The position numbers were made by a program, and so were the translations under genes. From a virus: a stretch of DNA of 53,234 bases. The stretch lies in the IMG/VR virus record IMGVR_UViG_3300046660_000070, positions 1 to 53,234 of that record, one strand, 5' to 3'. Position 1 is the stretch's first letter. Every line of letters begins with the position of its first letter. Shown here in pieces: positions 41,689 through 49,796 of this stretch. The notes below the pieces were generated by a model, which worked only from the letters and a program-made list of their open reading frames with translations, did no database searches and was not told where the DNA came from.

Positions 41689-42894
41689 TTAAAAACCTCT
41701 CGTTCTAGGGGGGCCTGCGGGCCGGGGGGGAGCTTGTCTAGGGGCAGAATCAATACGACTATTTGCCATTCTCATATTGATAATTTGAGTTTGCCATTGA
41801 GGGATATCGGCAGCAGGATTAGGATTAATAGCCTGGGGACGGTCGGCGACGATCCAGCCGAGCTGATTCACCCTTTCTTGTGCAGCTTGTGCAGCAGCGG
41901 CACCCTGGAAAGTAATTGGTGGAGGGGGCTCCACTATATCTTCATCATCCCACCGGATTTCTGCGACAGGATTAACCTCTGCCCGTTGTAGATTCTCCGT
42001 CAGAAGATCTGAGAGAGTCCTCTTTTTAGCAGTCTTACTGCGGTAATCAGAGGGAGTGGATAACATCACCTTCATCCCAATGATACCCTCCTCTAACAAC
42101 TCACGATAGTTGCCTACCGCAAGGATGTTGTAGAGCTTCTCATCAAAGAGTTTCTGCATGAAGTTTTCATACTCGGATGAAGTATTCAGTTTCATGAACC
42201 GCCCGATAACATCATCGTACTTCTCAGTCCGAGCGAACTTAAACAGACTCCCGATGATGTCTGCCCAGGTCATGATGCGATCTAGATCCGGAGTCCCAGC
42301 CATATGACGGAACTCAATCGTCCCCTGAGTACGCAGAGGAAGAAGGTTCAGAGCGGTGTACTTCTTCCAGCGATTGATCTTATTCGTCAAGGAGTTGATG
42401 TCATGGAATCCTTGGGATCCCAAAAGACATTCAGACCACGGCACACAGAAGATATTATCTTCACGTCCATCTTTAATAAAATTAAAGAGGACTCTCTCCA
42501 TAATCTGATACAGAGTCAGCACCAACCGGAGCTGTTCCATAGTCAGATCTTGACAGTTGGCATGAATATGGACTGACGTTCTTTCAGAGTAGTTATCTCC
42601 CGTCAGTTTGTTCTTCATGAAGAACTGATTCAACACATACACCAGGTGTCTGTGATCCATCGGAAGAGTCACGTACTCCCCTCCGTTATTTCTCAGGCTA
42701 CCATCCTCATGGTAGTTTATCCCGGTAACAACTCTAGCCGCCCGGCGATCAATGTCGCTGTCAAGCCCCTCGATTTCCAGCTCTACACCGTACAAAAGAT
42801 CTATATCAACCCCGGTTTGTGGAGTTAACATGATCTTTGAGGTTTGAAACCTCTTTGGCGGCCTCAGTCCAAAAGTCTCAGCAACAGTTGTCAT
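41689..42894 (-). CDS. Amidoligase (putative COOH-NH2 ligase, GCS/GS-like fold)
   Basis: The 401-residue protein has YGVELEIEGL (metal-binding Glu pair), YHEDGSLRNNGGEYVTLP, SVHIHANCQDLTMEQLRLVL and GTIEFRHMAGT, the ordered motifs of the amidoligase family related to glutamine synthetase and glutamate-cysteine ligase. It would ligate an amine to a carboxylate using ATP. The C-terminal 100 residues are Pro/Ala/Arg-rich and probably unstructured. Coupled to the next gene by ATGA. Confidence 0.85.
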   Translation of the reverse strand: MTTVAETFGLRPPKRFQTSKIMLTPQTGVDIDLLYGVELEIEGLDSDIDRRAARVVTGINYHEDGSLRNNGGEYVTLPMDHRHLVYVLNQFFMKNKLTGDNYSERTSVHIHANCQDLTMEQLRLVLTLYQIMERVLFNFIKDGREDNIFCVPWSECLLGSQGFHDINSLTNKINRWKKYTALNLLPLRTQGTIEFRHMAGTPDLDRIMTWADIIGSLFKFARTEKYDDVIGRFMKLNTSSEYENFMQKLFDEKLYNILAVGNYRELLEEGIIGMKVMLSTPSDYRSKTAKKRTLSDLLTENLQRAEVNPVAEIRWDDEDIVEPPPPITFQGAAAAQAAQERVNQLGWIVADRPQAINPNPAADIPQWQTQIINMRMANSRIDSAPRQAPPRPAGPPRTRGF

Positions 42895-43496
42895 TTAGCA
42901 TTCACTTGGTAATTGGTATTCTTCCGCCGGACTGCATCCTGTAATTCTTGTAGAAAAAGATCATTGTCCAGAAGGATCATCTTGCCTTCGTGATCGACCG
43001 TCCCGATCCTGATGTTTCGAGCGAAGACATGCCCATCATGGTAGGCAAAGTCCTTTGACCACAGACCACAGCTACCCTCGTCAATATCCGCGAACATAAC
43101 GGCTTCTGGGTTTGGATACCAGATTTGCCCAATTCTTTGACTGGTTACTTGGCACGAAAGGATAACTCCATCCTCTGGATAATACATTTCTGTATTGTCC
43201 GGGCTCATCCCTCGTTTCCATTGTCTTTCTGCCTTACGGCAAGTATAGATAATGTGGTGAGGATCAGGTTGATACCACTGACTCTTCACTTGTGTAAATT
43301 CCAGGGTGTTTCCCTTGTCTGAGAGAAGTTGATATCTGTTCCCTAAAAAGTCAGTTACTTCTGTTACTGCCTCATTAGAACCTGAAATCATCACAGGAAT
43401 TTTCTTTCCTGACGAAGAAGTCAGGAGTCCCACAGTACCTACGTATCTATTTCTAAATTCGCGGTTGCCGTGGGAGGTAATGTCTGCTACAATCAT
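42891..43496 (-). CDS. Hypothetical protein of the ligase operon
   Basis: A 201-residue protein with beta-rich segments (VGLLTSSSGKKIPVMISG) and several Cys and Trp. It sits between the two ligase genes and overlaps both by 4 bases, so it is probably a required partner, perhaps the substrate carrier. No family is recognised. Confidence 0.7.
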   Translation of the reverse strand: MIVADITSHGNREFRNRYVGTVGLLTSSSGKKIPVMISGSNEAVTEVTDFLGNRYQLLSDKGNTLEFTQVKSQWYQPDPHHIIYTCRKAERQWKRGMSPDNTEMYYPEDGVILSCQVTSQRIGQIWYPNPEAVMFADIDEGSCGLWSKDFAYHDGHVFARNIRIGTVDHEGKMILLDNDLFLQELQDAVRRKNTNYQVNAK

Positions 43497-44275
43497 GCCA
43501 TCAACAGATGATGTTCTGCAACCAGCTCAGCAGCCACCTTCTTATTATTGTTATTAATGGTGCCGATCAGAAGATCGTCCATATGTCCAATGTCTCTACC
43601 CATTTCCAGATCATGGATCGCACGTTCAGTGGAGTTCCACACCCATTGCTGGTACGACGGGGAGAAGATCCAGAAGTTCGAGAGAACTCTGTACTCCATG
43701 CCGTAGGGCTTGTAGCGCATTGCACCGGCCTTGCCATAGAGCTTCTTACGCTCCTCTCCCTTGTCGATCAGTAGTGATGGAACACCGAGGTGAAGATCCA
43801 TCAGCTGTCCAAGGCGACGTGCATCCCGCTTGGACAGATGCTCAATACCCACGTGGACATGGCCACCAGCAGAACGGAACAGGGGATTAGGAGCTTCCGG
43901 ACGAGGGTTCTTCTTACCCGTCCATGCATTGTAATCCGGATCACACCCGAATTCCATGGCGCGGATGTCCATCAGCTGTTCAACAGGGAATTCTCCAGCA
44001 GACAGTTGACTGAACAGCAGACCGAATTGGTTCTTCGAGTTCTCTGCCAAGTAGTTAACAATCCTATTGACGTTCTCTTGGAACTCTTGGCTGGACGCCG
44101 ACGGCGGGATATTGAATTCCAGGGCCACATTATCTTCCTGTACAGCGAAGCCCTCACCAAGTTCTTCCAGAGGGCGGGGCTGGTCTTTGGTGCCACCCCA
44201 AGTATCGATGGCGCTATGGAGAGAACCCTCACGGGTCAAGAACAATTCAGGATCACAACCAAGCATGAATTTCAT
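43493..44275 (-). CDS. phiEco32-like COOH-NH2 ligase type 2
   Basis: The 260-residue protein starts MLGCDPELFLTREG and contains VALEFNIPPS, FGCDPDYNAW, FRSAGGHVHVG, YGMEYRVLSNFWIF and a conserved C-terminal helix. This is the signature of the family first noted in coliphage phiEco32: a compact glutamine-synthetase-like ligase. It probably forms an amide or isopeptide bond with ATP. It is coupled to genes on both sides. Confidence 0.9.
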   Translation of the reverse strand: MKFMLGCDPELFLTREGSLHSAIDTWGGTKDQPRPLEELGEGFAVQEDNVALEFNIPPSASSQEFQENVNRIVNYLAENSKNQFGLLFSQLSAGEFPVEQLMDIRAMEFGCDPDYNAWTGKKNPRPEAPNPLFRSAGGHVHVGIEHLSKRDARRLGQLMDLHLGVPSLLIDKGEERKKLYGKAGAMRYKPYGMEYRVLSNFWIFSPSYQQWVWNSTERAIHDLEMGRDIGHMDDLLIGTINNNNKKVAAELVAEHHLLMA

Positions 44276-44922
44276 TTCGTTTCCTTGTTACCGTAATCGA
44301 ACACAAACAACTTCAACGTGGGGATAATTTGTTCGGGGTGATTCGCATTAAAGAAGTACTCACTCTCATATACCAGGGCGTCCCCTAGCCCTTCTCGCAA
44401 CATTGGGAGCTGAACTGAGTAATCCTTAATATTCATATCCCACATATCTTGGAATGTAAATGGAGTCTTTCCTTTATATGAAGGAGCATAAGTACGTGCT
44501 AGATCTCTCTTCCCCGATGGAGTATCTATATACCATTTGTAGTAAGTCTCGTAGTCCTTAGCGATAAGTACCCCTACATTCACTTTCGGCTTCAGAAAGG
44601 AGAATCTAACCGCCCCTCGAGGATCATTAGTAGCATAGGAGGAAGGGGGAAGAACATCCTGCATAGGACCATGGTAAATCTTAGTATTTTCTTTAGAAGG
44701 GCTCCCGGCATCACGTCCCCGCGCCCAATTTCCAAGCGCTTTGCGGAATTTGAAATAGATAGGCCCTACGCTTGTAGTGATCTGATCCAACAGAGCACAA
44801 GGATCATTGAGATCCTCAAACGGCGTATCAAACCGGAGAGATACCCCAAAAGGATTAGGACTGGAATACTGTGCTCCACAGCAGTTAGCGAAGCCAATGG
44901 TGTATGCATCAAAGGGAGTCAC
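44272..44922 (-). CDS. Hypothetical protein of the ligase operon, GTG start
   Basis: A 216-residue protein beginning VTPFDAYTIGFANCCGA. Start GTG at 44922 overlaps the preceding stop (GTGA) and has GGAG 8 bases upstream; the longer ATG form at 44994 would run deep into the upstream gene. Conserved-looking parts are YKGKTPFTFQDMWDM and GLGDALVYESEYF. No fold is recognised; it is unique to such ligase clusters as far as I can tell. Confidence 0.7.
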   Translation of the reverse strand: MTPFDAYTIGFANCCGAQYSSPNPFGVSLRFDTPFEDLNDPCALLDQITTSVGPIYFKFRKALGNWARGRDAGSPSKENTKIYHGPMQDVLPPSSYATNDPRGAVRFSFLKPKVNVGVLIAKDYETYYKWYIDTPSGKRDLARTYAPSYKGKTPFTFQDMWDMNIKDYSVQLPMLREGLGDALVYESEYFFNANHPEQIIPTLKLFVFDYGNKETK

Positions 44923-45569
44923 AGGAATTGCTCCAGATGTTTGATGATATACTTGGTGGCAGGAGCATCTTCCCGCATCATTTCCGGGTGCCATTGAGCA
45001 GCAATTGCCTTCAACTCCGGGAATAATACCAGCTCTGGTTCTACATCCACAGGGACAATCTCATCCACATCAAAGTGGCGTTCACTACGCTTCTCAGAAC
45101 TCCAGGCAAGTAGCTCATGCTTGGTTCCAGTAGGATTCATCATCTGATGATGGAGACTATTAACTCGAAGAGTTTCCCCATTAATAGTTGTAATGTCGTG
45201 CCCACCCCCCGCATGGTTATCCACATGCTGATAGAGAGTTCCTCCAGCGGCAGCGCAGAGCATCTGGGCACCACGACAGATACCGATGATCGGGACACCA
45301 AGCTTCACAGCTTCTTGGATCAAGGCCCACTCAGCAGCATCACGCTGGCTGGGACCCTCAGCATCCCGATACGTATGGCTGTACTGTGATCGACCCTTCT
45401 TGTACAGACTAGGGTGGATATCCTCCCCACCATGCAAGATTAGAACATCCCTCTCCGTCAATTGTTCCGGATATTTGACAATAGCAAAGTCCTCTGCTCC
45501 CGGCAGGGTATGGAACGGGTGAATCTCGTTGTATAAGGCGGCGACAATACGCGTATGTTTCTTAGTCAT
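44919..45569 (-). CDS. Class I glutamine amidotransferase / gamma-glutamyl hydrolase (C26-like)
   Basis: The 216-residue protein shows ILHGGEDIHPSLY, IIGICRGAQMLCAAAGG (nucleophile Cys about residue 100) and AIAAQWHPEMM (His-Glu), matching PuuD-like gamma-glutamyl hydrolases. It could supply ammonia or remove gamma-linked residues from the ligase products. It is first in the core ligase set (44919 down to 39695). Confidence 0.9.
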   Translation of the reverse strand: MTKKHTRIVAALYNEIHPFHTLPGAEDFAIVKYPEQLTERDVLILHGGEDIHPSLYKKGRSQYSHTYRDAEGPSQRDAAEWALIQEAVKLGVPIIGICRGAQMLCAAAGGTLYQHVDNHAGGGHDITTINGETLRVNSLHHQMMNPTGTKHELLAWSSEKRSERHFDVDEIVPVDVEPELVLFPELKAIAAQWHPEMMREDAPATKYIIKHLEQFL

Positions 45570-45859
45570 TATAGAGGGATCTTTCCCTTTTCCGAGAAGC
45601 TGAACTTGGAGGCACGCTGAGCTGGAGGATAACTAATACCCTCAGTGATCTCTACCTTAGCCAACGTAATCCCAGGATACTGCCGTGCATAGGCATCCAT
45701 CTCAGCGTCACGATTGTCACTGCGGATGAACCACGCGGCAATAGGCAGCCCGTTAGGGGTAGTCTCCGGGTTACATTGGAGACCATTCTCAACAGCCAAC
45801 CCAGTAACACTGCGGGTGTTCCCCTTCTCAGGGACAATAATAAATCCGAATCGATTCAT
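45569..45859 (-). CDS. Hypothetical small protein
   Basis: A 96-residue protein (FGFIIVPEKGNTRSVTGLAV, AAWFIRSDNRDAEMDAY). It overlaps the C26-like gene by one base (TAATG) and the upstream gene by 4. No family is recognised. Confidence 0.65.
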   Translation of the reverse strand: MNRFGFIIVPEKGNTRSVTGLAVENGLQCNPETTPNGLPIAAWFIRSDNRDAEMDAYARQYPGITLAKVEITEGISYPPAQRASKFSFSEKGKIPL

Positions 45860-46092
45860 GCTTTAACTTTCTTAAGTGATTTGGGATGATGCCACAAAGC
45901 ATCTTCTTCATAACTTACACAGATAAACAAAGGGCTTTCACCCTTCCAGGCACACTCTGTAGGTTCCTTGGAGATATAGACGATAACGCCTATCTTATTG
46001 GTTCCCTTGGCCTGCACCGTATCGCCAACCTCGAAACACAAATGCTTTAACTGTCGCTGAATTGCAAATAGTTTTCGCTCTTCAACTGACAT
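45856..46092 (-). CDS. Hypothetical protein with SH3-like barrel
   Basis: A 78-residue protein. CFEVGDTVQAKGTNKIGVIVYI and FICVSYEEDALWHHP resemble a small SH3-like or KOW-like beta barrel. ATG at 46092 lies inside the upstream gene's last codons; a longer ATG form is unlikely. Function unknown. Confidence 0.62.
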   Translation of the reverse strand: MSVEERKLFAIQRQLKHLCFEVGDTVQAKGTNKIGVIVYISKEPTECAWKGESPLFICVSYEEDALWHHPKSLKKVKA

Positions 46093-46729
46093 CAAGGCTG
46101 CCGGCTTCAAAGGCTGCTTTGATCTGTTTGAGATAATCCGGTACGATATCATCCTTTTCCACCAGTCTTTTAATTTCGTTAACTGTTAGATGCCTCTTCC
46201 CATTTAAATCAGTGAATCTAATAAATCCCCGGAATAAGAACTTCCCAGTACTATCCTTCGTGGCCATAGGAGGGATTGCTGCCATCAGGAATGGATAGGG
46301 ATCAGCGTACCCCTGCTTCCATAGGACATGCTCCGGTCTTCTCTCAATATGCAGAATATTGTATACCACATACTTGGTTAGGGTAGACCCATCCGGGGCA
46401 TGGTACATATCGCATACCCAGTCCCCAACAGAGAATCGGCCCTTCTGGGCCATGAAGGATAGGAGCTTCGCTTGCCGTTGCCCAGCAAGTTTCTCTGGAG
46501 TTAATACTACTAATGGGCTTCGAGCAGACACATCAAGGTCATCAGGAAGATCCTCCAACTTCCTCACATACCCTGATGCCCGAGCATCAACGATACGTTG
46601 CACTTGGGGATTCCATGCCCTCCGCGTGTACTGGCTGCACACATTATCATCGTCATCGTAGGAATACGATGGTGGTTTAACAACAGAAGGGATTGTCTCT
46701 CCCTTCTTGTTGAGTCTCAGCGACTTCAC
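46082..46729 (-). CDS. Hypothetical protein, GTG start
   Basis: A 215-residue protein with acidic N-terminus (SYSYDDDDNVCSQYTRR) and a central FSVGDWVCDMYHAPDGS beta segment. GTG at 46729 overlaps the preceding stop. It lies upstream of the ligase genes in the same operon. No family is recognised. Confidence 0.65.
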   Translation of the reverse strand: MKSLRLNKKGETIPSVVKPPSYSYDDDDNVCSQYTRRAWNPQVQRIVDARASGYVRKLEDLPDDLDVSARSPLVVLTPEKLAGQRQAKLLSFMAQKGRFSVGDWVCDMYHAPDGSTLTKYVVYNILHIERRPEHVLWKQGYADPYPFLMAAIPPMATKDSTGKFLFRGFIRFTDLNGKRHLTVNEIKRLVEKDDIVPDYLKQIKAAFEAGSLDVS

Positions 46730-46917
46730 TTCCGGGCCATCCTCACGCCATAATCAGAATAATTCCCAGTAAAGGGAGGCCACCCATCTACTGGAGGCTT
46801 CGGGATGTAGGTTGCCCCAAACCCAGATCGAGTACGGGACGCTCTCGCTCCCTTCTGGATAGCACTTCTCTTCCACTCACTCATTGCATAGGGAACAAAC
46901 TTAGTGTGGGTTGCCAT
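46726..46917 (-). CDS. Small basic protein
   Basis: A 63-residue Arg/Lys-rich protein (SEWKRSAIQKGARASRTRSG). The basic nature suggests nucleic-acid binding or contact with acidic partners. Overlaps the next gene by 4 bases. Confidence 0.6.
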   Translation of the reverse strand: MATHTKFVPYAMSEWKRSAIQKGARASRTRSGFGATYIPKPPVDGWPPFTGNYSDYGVRMARK

Positions 46918-46920
46918 GAT

Positions 46921-47244
46921 TTAGAAGAAGTACTTATACAGGTGGGAGTCTAGACCAATGTAACACTGAAGGCTAAACTCCGACAACGGCCTATGATCGA
47001 CCTGTTCTTGGATCTTGTCCAGGGTTTCCCGTGCGTTACACTCGAAGTCCACACAGGGGGTATTTAGTGCCTTCTGCACGCCCAGCTTACGGCAGTACAT
47101 ATCACGCCACTGGCAGAACGCCATCCTCACGCGAACCTTACGCTCATCAGTAGCGGATGGCTCGACTACAGCGGTAAAGCCCCTGATGCCACGCACCTTG
47201 GGGTCATTCGTGAAGCGATGAATATTGAAAGGTTTGAAGTTCAT
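46921..47244 (-). CDS. Hypothetical protein
   Basis: A 107-residue protein (NFKPFNIHRFTNDPKVRG, VRVRMAFCQWRDMYCRKLG), mixed alpha/beta. It is separated by only a few bases from its neighbours. No family is recognised. Confidence 0.63.
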   Translation of the reverse strand: MNFKPFNIHRFTNDPKVRGIRGFTAVVEPSATDERKVRVRMAFCQWRDMYCRKLGVQKALNTPCVDFECNARETLDKIQEQVDHRPLSEFSLQCYIGLDSHLYKYFF

Positions 47245-47246
47245 GA

Positions 47247-47381
47247 TTAATCCTTAAGCAGCCGGATACCGAGAACCAGTTCATAGGTGGCGTGGGCCCA
47301 CTCATTGTGGATGCCCTCATAGATTGAGAACATGAGGAGCAGGGTGCCAGTGACCATGGTGACAATGCGAAGTGCTCTCAT
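47247..47381 (-). CDS. Small membrane protein (44 aa)
   Basis: A 44-residue frame with one hydrophobic helix (LRIVTMVTGTLLLMFSIY) and a C-terminal amphipathic part. The ATG overlaps the stop of the gene at 47381-47557 by one base. Function unknown. Confidence 0.66.
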   Translation of the reverse strand: MRALRIVTMVTGTLLLMFSIYEGIHNEWAHATYELVLGIRLLKD

Positions 47382-47557
47382 CACAGGCCCATGATGGTGT
47401 TGTTGAGTTCCTTGAGAACCTTAGGGGATACCCAGTTACCGCTGACCACACGAGCATAGCTCGGGCCAACAGTGATACGTGACCAGTCTTCCCAGCCGTT
47501 GTCGAAGAATACGTCGTAGACGTTACCGCTTACGCGGCGATAGTGATAGAAAGGCAT
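47381..47557 (-). CDS. Hypothetical small protein (58 aa)
   Basis: A 58-residue frame beginning MPFYHYRRVSGNVYDVFF and containing WEDWSRITVGPSYARVV. It forms an overlapping pair with the membrane-protein gene downstream. It looks like a small beta protein. It is not recognised. Confidence 0.66.
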   Translation of the reverse strand: MPFYHYRRVSGNVYDVFFDNGWEDWSRITVGPSYARVVSGNWVSPKVLKELNNTIMGL

Positions 47558-47629
47558 TAATATTCCTAACGTTTAGGGGATTGAATCAGAGACCACTGAT
47601 TCACTGGACTATGCTTCCCAGCACAGATT

Positions 47630-47705
47630 TGGTAGGCCCTATGGGATTTGAACCCATGGTCTATCGCTTAAAAGGCGAGTGCTTTAACCACTAAGCTAAG
47701 AGCCT
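47630..47705 (-). tRNA. tRNA-Lys (anticodon UUU)
   Basis: Acceptor AGGCTCT/AGGGCCT (with one G-U), anticodon loop CTTTTAA, T arm ATGGG-TTCAAAT-CCCAT and encoded CCA are intact on the minus strand. It starts 8 bases after the stop codon of the gene at 47713. Confidence 0.93.
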
Positions 47706-47712
47706 ATGAAAG

Positions 47713-47862
47713 TTATTCCATCATTATCAGCGCAGTGAGCGCGGCCGAGCCAATACCAACAAGAATGAAACTCACTCCTTCGGAACCGAAGAAATGGCTT
47801 GTGACAGCAATGAATGTGGGAACAAGGATGCCTACTCCCACTGAAACCAGAAGTGTCTTCAT
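47713..47862 (-). CDS. Small membrane protein (49 aa), two segments
   Basis: A 49-residue frame with two hydrophobic stretches (LLVSVGVGILVPTFIAV and FILVGIGSAALTALIMM). The ATG overlaps the upstream stop (ATGA). A small membrane protein next to tRNA genes; function unknown. Confidence 0.7.
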   Translation of the reverse strand: MKTLLVSVGVGILVPTFIAVTSHFFGSEGVSFILVGIGSAALTALIMME

Positions 47863-48173
47863 TTCACGATTTCCACGGAGACAAGCTTATCGTCCTCGAC
47901 ACGCACCAAGAATCTTCCCATTGGTTGCTGTTGTAGGGGTAACAGACCACTAATCCATAGAGTATCATTTGTCTCCCGATTCACATAGAACATGCGTTCC
48001 ACAACCACCGGCTCATGCTTGATGCGGTAGTCGAAATCATCCCAATTCCACCCTGGTTCTGCGCGGTTATTGCCAACAGTAAGCCAACGAGAACCAGCTA
48101 TAGTCTTTATTTCAATTGTTTTACCATCAGCAAACGCTTGCATGACGGCAATCTTTTCTTGCAGTGTTTTCAT
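47859..48173 (-). CDS. Hypothetical protein
   Basis: A 104-residue protein (KIAVMQAFADGKTIEIKTI, WNWDDFDYRIKHEP) of the small phage type with a helix then beta sheet. It sits between tRNA-Leu and a small membrane-protein gene. This kind of sequence, with a WDDFDYRI-like motif, is common in phage early regions but has no assigned function. Confidence 0.7.
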   Translation of the reverse strand: MKTLQEKIAVMQAFADGKTIEIKTIAGSRWLTVGNNRAEPGWNWDDFDYRIKHEPVVVERMFYVNRETNDTLWISGLLPLQQQPMGRFLVRVEDDKLVSVEIVK

Positions 48174-48186
48174 TTAAGATTATTAA

Positions 48187-48272
48187 TGGTGGGGGAGGGG
48201 GGACTCGAACCCCCATGACCGAAGCCGTCAGATTTTAAGTCTGGTGTGTCTGACCAATTTCACCACTCCCCC
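48187..48272 (-). tRNA. tRNA-Leu (anticodon UAA)
   Basis: A class II tRNA of 86 bases with an extended variable arm, acceptor GGGGGAG/CTCCCCC, anticodon loop CTTAAAA, T arm GGGGG-TTCGAGT-CCCCC and encoded CCA. It begins 7 bases after the stop of the preceding gene. Confidence 0.93.
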
Positions 48273-48279
48273 GGGGTTG

Positions 48280-48597
48280 TTAATCCAGGCTCATGTCCCG
48301 GGTCGTATCGTCCGGGTTGAACGCAGGAAACTTCAGTTGGGGATGGGACACCTGACGATCAGCCAACAGACTGTTGTACTTCGGGATGATGTTGAACTGT
48401 GAAAGCAACTCTTCAGCAATCTCTTGGGTGTCAGTGTGGCTGCGGCTCGGCAACCGCTTGATGATCGACCTTTTCAGCAGGATCATCGTGGATGCTTTCG
48501 ATGCATCACCATGGGTGTCATGACGACCCCCATCAAGATCGAAGAAGTGTGCGACTTCAATACGACGCACCATCGGGCCATTTCCGTATCTAGGCAT
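48280..48597 (-). CDS. Hypothetical protein
   Basis: A 105-residue protein (RRIEVAHFFDLDGGRHDTHG, LKRSIIKRLPSRSHTDTQEI). GC-rich relative to the left half of the genome. It overlaps the membrane-protein gene upstream by 8 bases. No family is recognised. Confidence 0.62.
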   Translation of the reverse strand: MPRYGNGPMVRRIEVAHFFDLDGGRHDTHGDASKASTMILLKRSIIKRLPSRSHTDTQEIAEELLSQFNIIPKYNSLLADRQVSHPQLKFPAFNPDDTTRDMSLD

Positions 48598-48700
48598 GAC
48601 ATGCTCCAGTCATACAAGGAACGATCGTCAGCACCAACGAACAGATGCTGTAAAGGACAACGAACCAGAACAGTCCGCTGCCTTGTTTCTTATCCGACAC
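48590..48700 (-). CDS. Small membrane protein (36 aa), GTG start
   Basis: A 36-residue frame starting GTG at 48700 with one membrane helix (LFWFVVLYSICSLVLTIV). A palindrome at 48703-48721 precedes the start. The start is uncertain because the ribosome-binding site is weak. Confidence 0.5.
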   Translation of the reverse strand: MSDKKQGSGLFWFVVLYSICSLVLTIVPCMTGACHA

Positions 48701-48702
48701 AG

Positions 48703-48721
48703 CCTTTAATTTTATTAAAGG
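48703..48721. repeat. Inverted repeat between small genes
   Basis: CCTTTAAT-TTT-ATTAAAGG is a perfect 8-bp inverted repeat spanning the stop of the gene at 48715. In RNA it could form a hairpin that affects the GTG start at 48700, or it may bind protein. Confidence 0.55.
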
Positions 48722-48930
48722 ATGCCCTGCGCCATCAATTGTTCTGCGGTCTTCTTGGAGAGGTGGGCATTCCACCGTTGCTCGGTCTTGGCACCGACTT
48801 CACGTTCGGCGTTGATGGCAATGCGACGCGCCGTCCAGGGGGCCTTCTTGCCTTGTTGTTGCAGGGGCTTCACAGCCGCATTCAGGAATGCCAGCGCCAT
48901 ATTCGTGGGGCGCGTTTGAATATTCGACAT
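48715..48930 (-). CDS. Hypothetical small basic protein
   Basis: A 71-residue helical basic protein (LAFLNAAVKPLQQQGKKAPW, RRIAINAEREVGAKTEQRW). ATG at 48930 follows AAAGGAACC. It is not recognised; size and charge fit a host-takeover or DNA-binding peptide. Confidence 0.66.
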   Translation of the reverse strand: MSNIQTRPTNMALAFLNAAVKPLQQQGKKAPWTARRIAINAEREVGAKTEQRWNAHLSKKTAEQLMAQGIL

Positions 48931-48941
48931 GATGGTTCCTT

Positions 48942-49091
48942 TTACTTCTTGTTGGAAATAGCAAAGATGAGCGTCATCACAAAGATGACGACAACACCAA
49001 TACATGCACCGGTAAGGGCTCCCCGGGCAGTATCATTCACCAAGTAACCAATAGCGGCACCTACGATGCCACCAGAAATAAATGCTTTCAT
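48942..49091 (-). CDS. Small membrane protein (49 aa)
   Basis: A 49-residue frame with a glycine-zipper-like first segment (GGIVGAAIGYLV) and a second membrane helix (GVVVIFVMTLIFAI). Glycine-zipper pairs are found in small pore-forming or membrane-stress phage proteins. It is not recognised further. Confidence 0.68.
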   Translation of the reverse strand: MKAFISGGIVGAAIGYLVNDTARGALTGACIGVVVIFVMTLIFAISNKK

Positions 49092-49125
49092 TTAGGATCC
49101 TCTTTGGATTTAGGAACTGGAATTC

Positions 49126-49359
49126 TTATTGGTAGGAACCGGGGCGATGGTACGCGGTTTGCCATCCACCAGCAGGCGCTGCCTTGCTGTTGCCCTTGTC
49201 CAGACTGGCCAGGGTCATTCCCCAATCCTTTTGACGGGCCATCAGCTTTGCGTCTGCCTTACGATTCGGACGGCCAGGGCCACCATGAAACGCCGGCATT
49301 CCTTTACGATCACGAGCAGTCTTACCTTTGTGGGCAAGGGTATTCGATTCTCTTGACAT
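49126..49359 (-). CDS. Small basic protein
   Basis: A 77-residue, Lys/Arg/Gly-rich protein (SRESNTLAHKGKTARDRKG, NRKADAKLMARQKDWGM). ATG at 49359 is set by AGAGGAA upstream. It is similar in style to the 57-residue basic protein upstream; nucleic-acid binding is likely but unproven. Confidence 0.64.
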   Translation of the reverse strand: MSRESNTLAHKGKTARDRKGMPAFHGGPGRPNRKADAKLMARQKDWGMTLASLDKGNSKAAPAGGWQTAYHRPGSYQ

Positions 49360-49445
49360 GATTATTCCTCTTTGATTGCTTGTGACTGGCGTCACGCTAC
49401 CTGTTGTTTGGGTCGATCATTTAATTTTAGTAATCGCCCAAAAGG

Positions 49446-49467
49446 AAAAGCCCCTTAAGAGGGGCGT
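49446..49467 (-). terminator. Minus-strand terminator
   Basis: GCCCC-TCTTAA-GGGGC followed by TTTTCCTTTT on the minus strand. It lies between the genes at 49486-49659 and 49126-49359 and separates two small-gene transcription units. Confidence 0.85.
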
Positions 49468-49485
49468 GTTTCTAGCAGGGTTTAA

Positions 49486-49659
49486 TTACCCTTGGATTTT
49501 ACCGGACATCCCGGGATAGGAACCCACTGCACGAATGGCACCCGTGATGGGATCACGGAACGTGGTTCTCTTGACTCCGGCGACCGCCATGGCGCGAGCG
49601 AACGCGGAATCTCTGGCACGGCGATTGGAACCGCCCGTCTTCTTGGCACCCTTGGACAT
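49486..49659 (-). CDS. Small basic protein (57 aa)
   Basis: A 57-residue Arg-rich protein (KKTGGSNRRARDSAFARAM, RTTFRDPITGAIRAVG). ATG at 49659 follows GAGGT; an ATG 18 bases upstream is less likely. It lies after tRNA-Gly and its trailing structure. Function unknown. Confidence 0.62.
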   Translation of the reverse strand: MSKGAKKTGGSNRRARDSAFARAMAVAGVKRTTFRDPITGAIRAVGSYPGMSGKIQG

Positions 49660-49719
49660 AGCACTACCTCTGCGCATTTAAGCGCCCCATTACCTAGTTA
49701 GTCTAGGCCCTTTATGATT

Positions 49720-49796
49720 GGGGGAATGGGTGGAATCTTAATCCACCATTACATATGCGTCGTGCACCAATGTGACTTAGTTAGTCGACATTCCCA
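49720..49796 (-). other. Structured trailer of tRNA-Gly
   Basis: On the minus strand GGGAATG directly after the tRNA CCA can pair with CATTCCC about 70 bases downstream. Inside are GACT-AACTA-AGTC and GGTGGA/TCCACC hairpins. It may be a processing signal for the tRNA 3' end. It does not have the HDV-type strand order. Confidence 0.4.
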
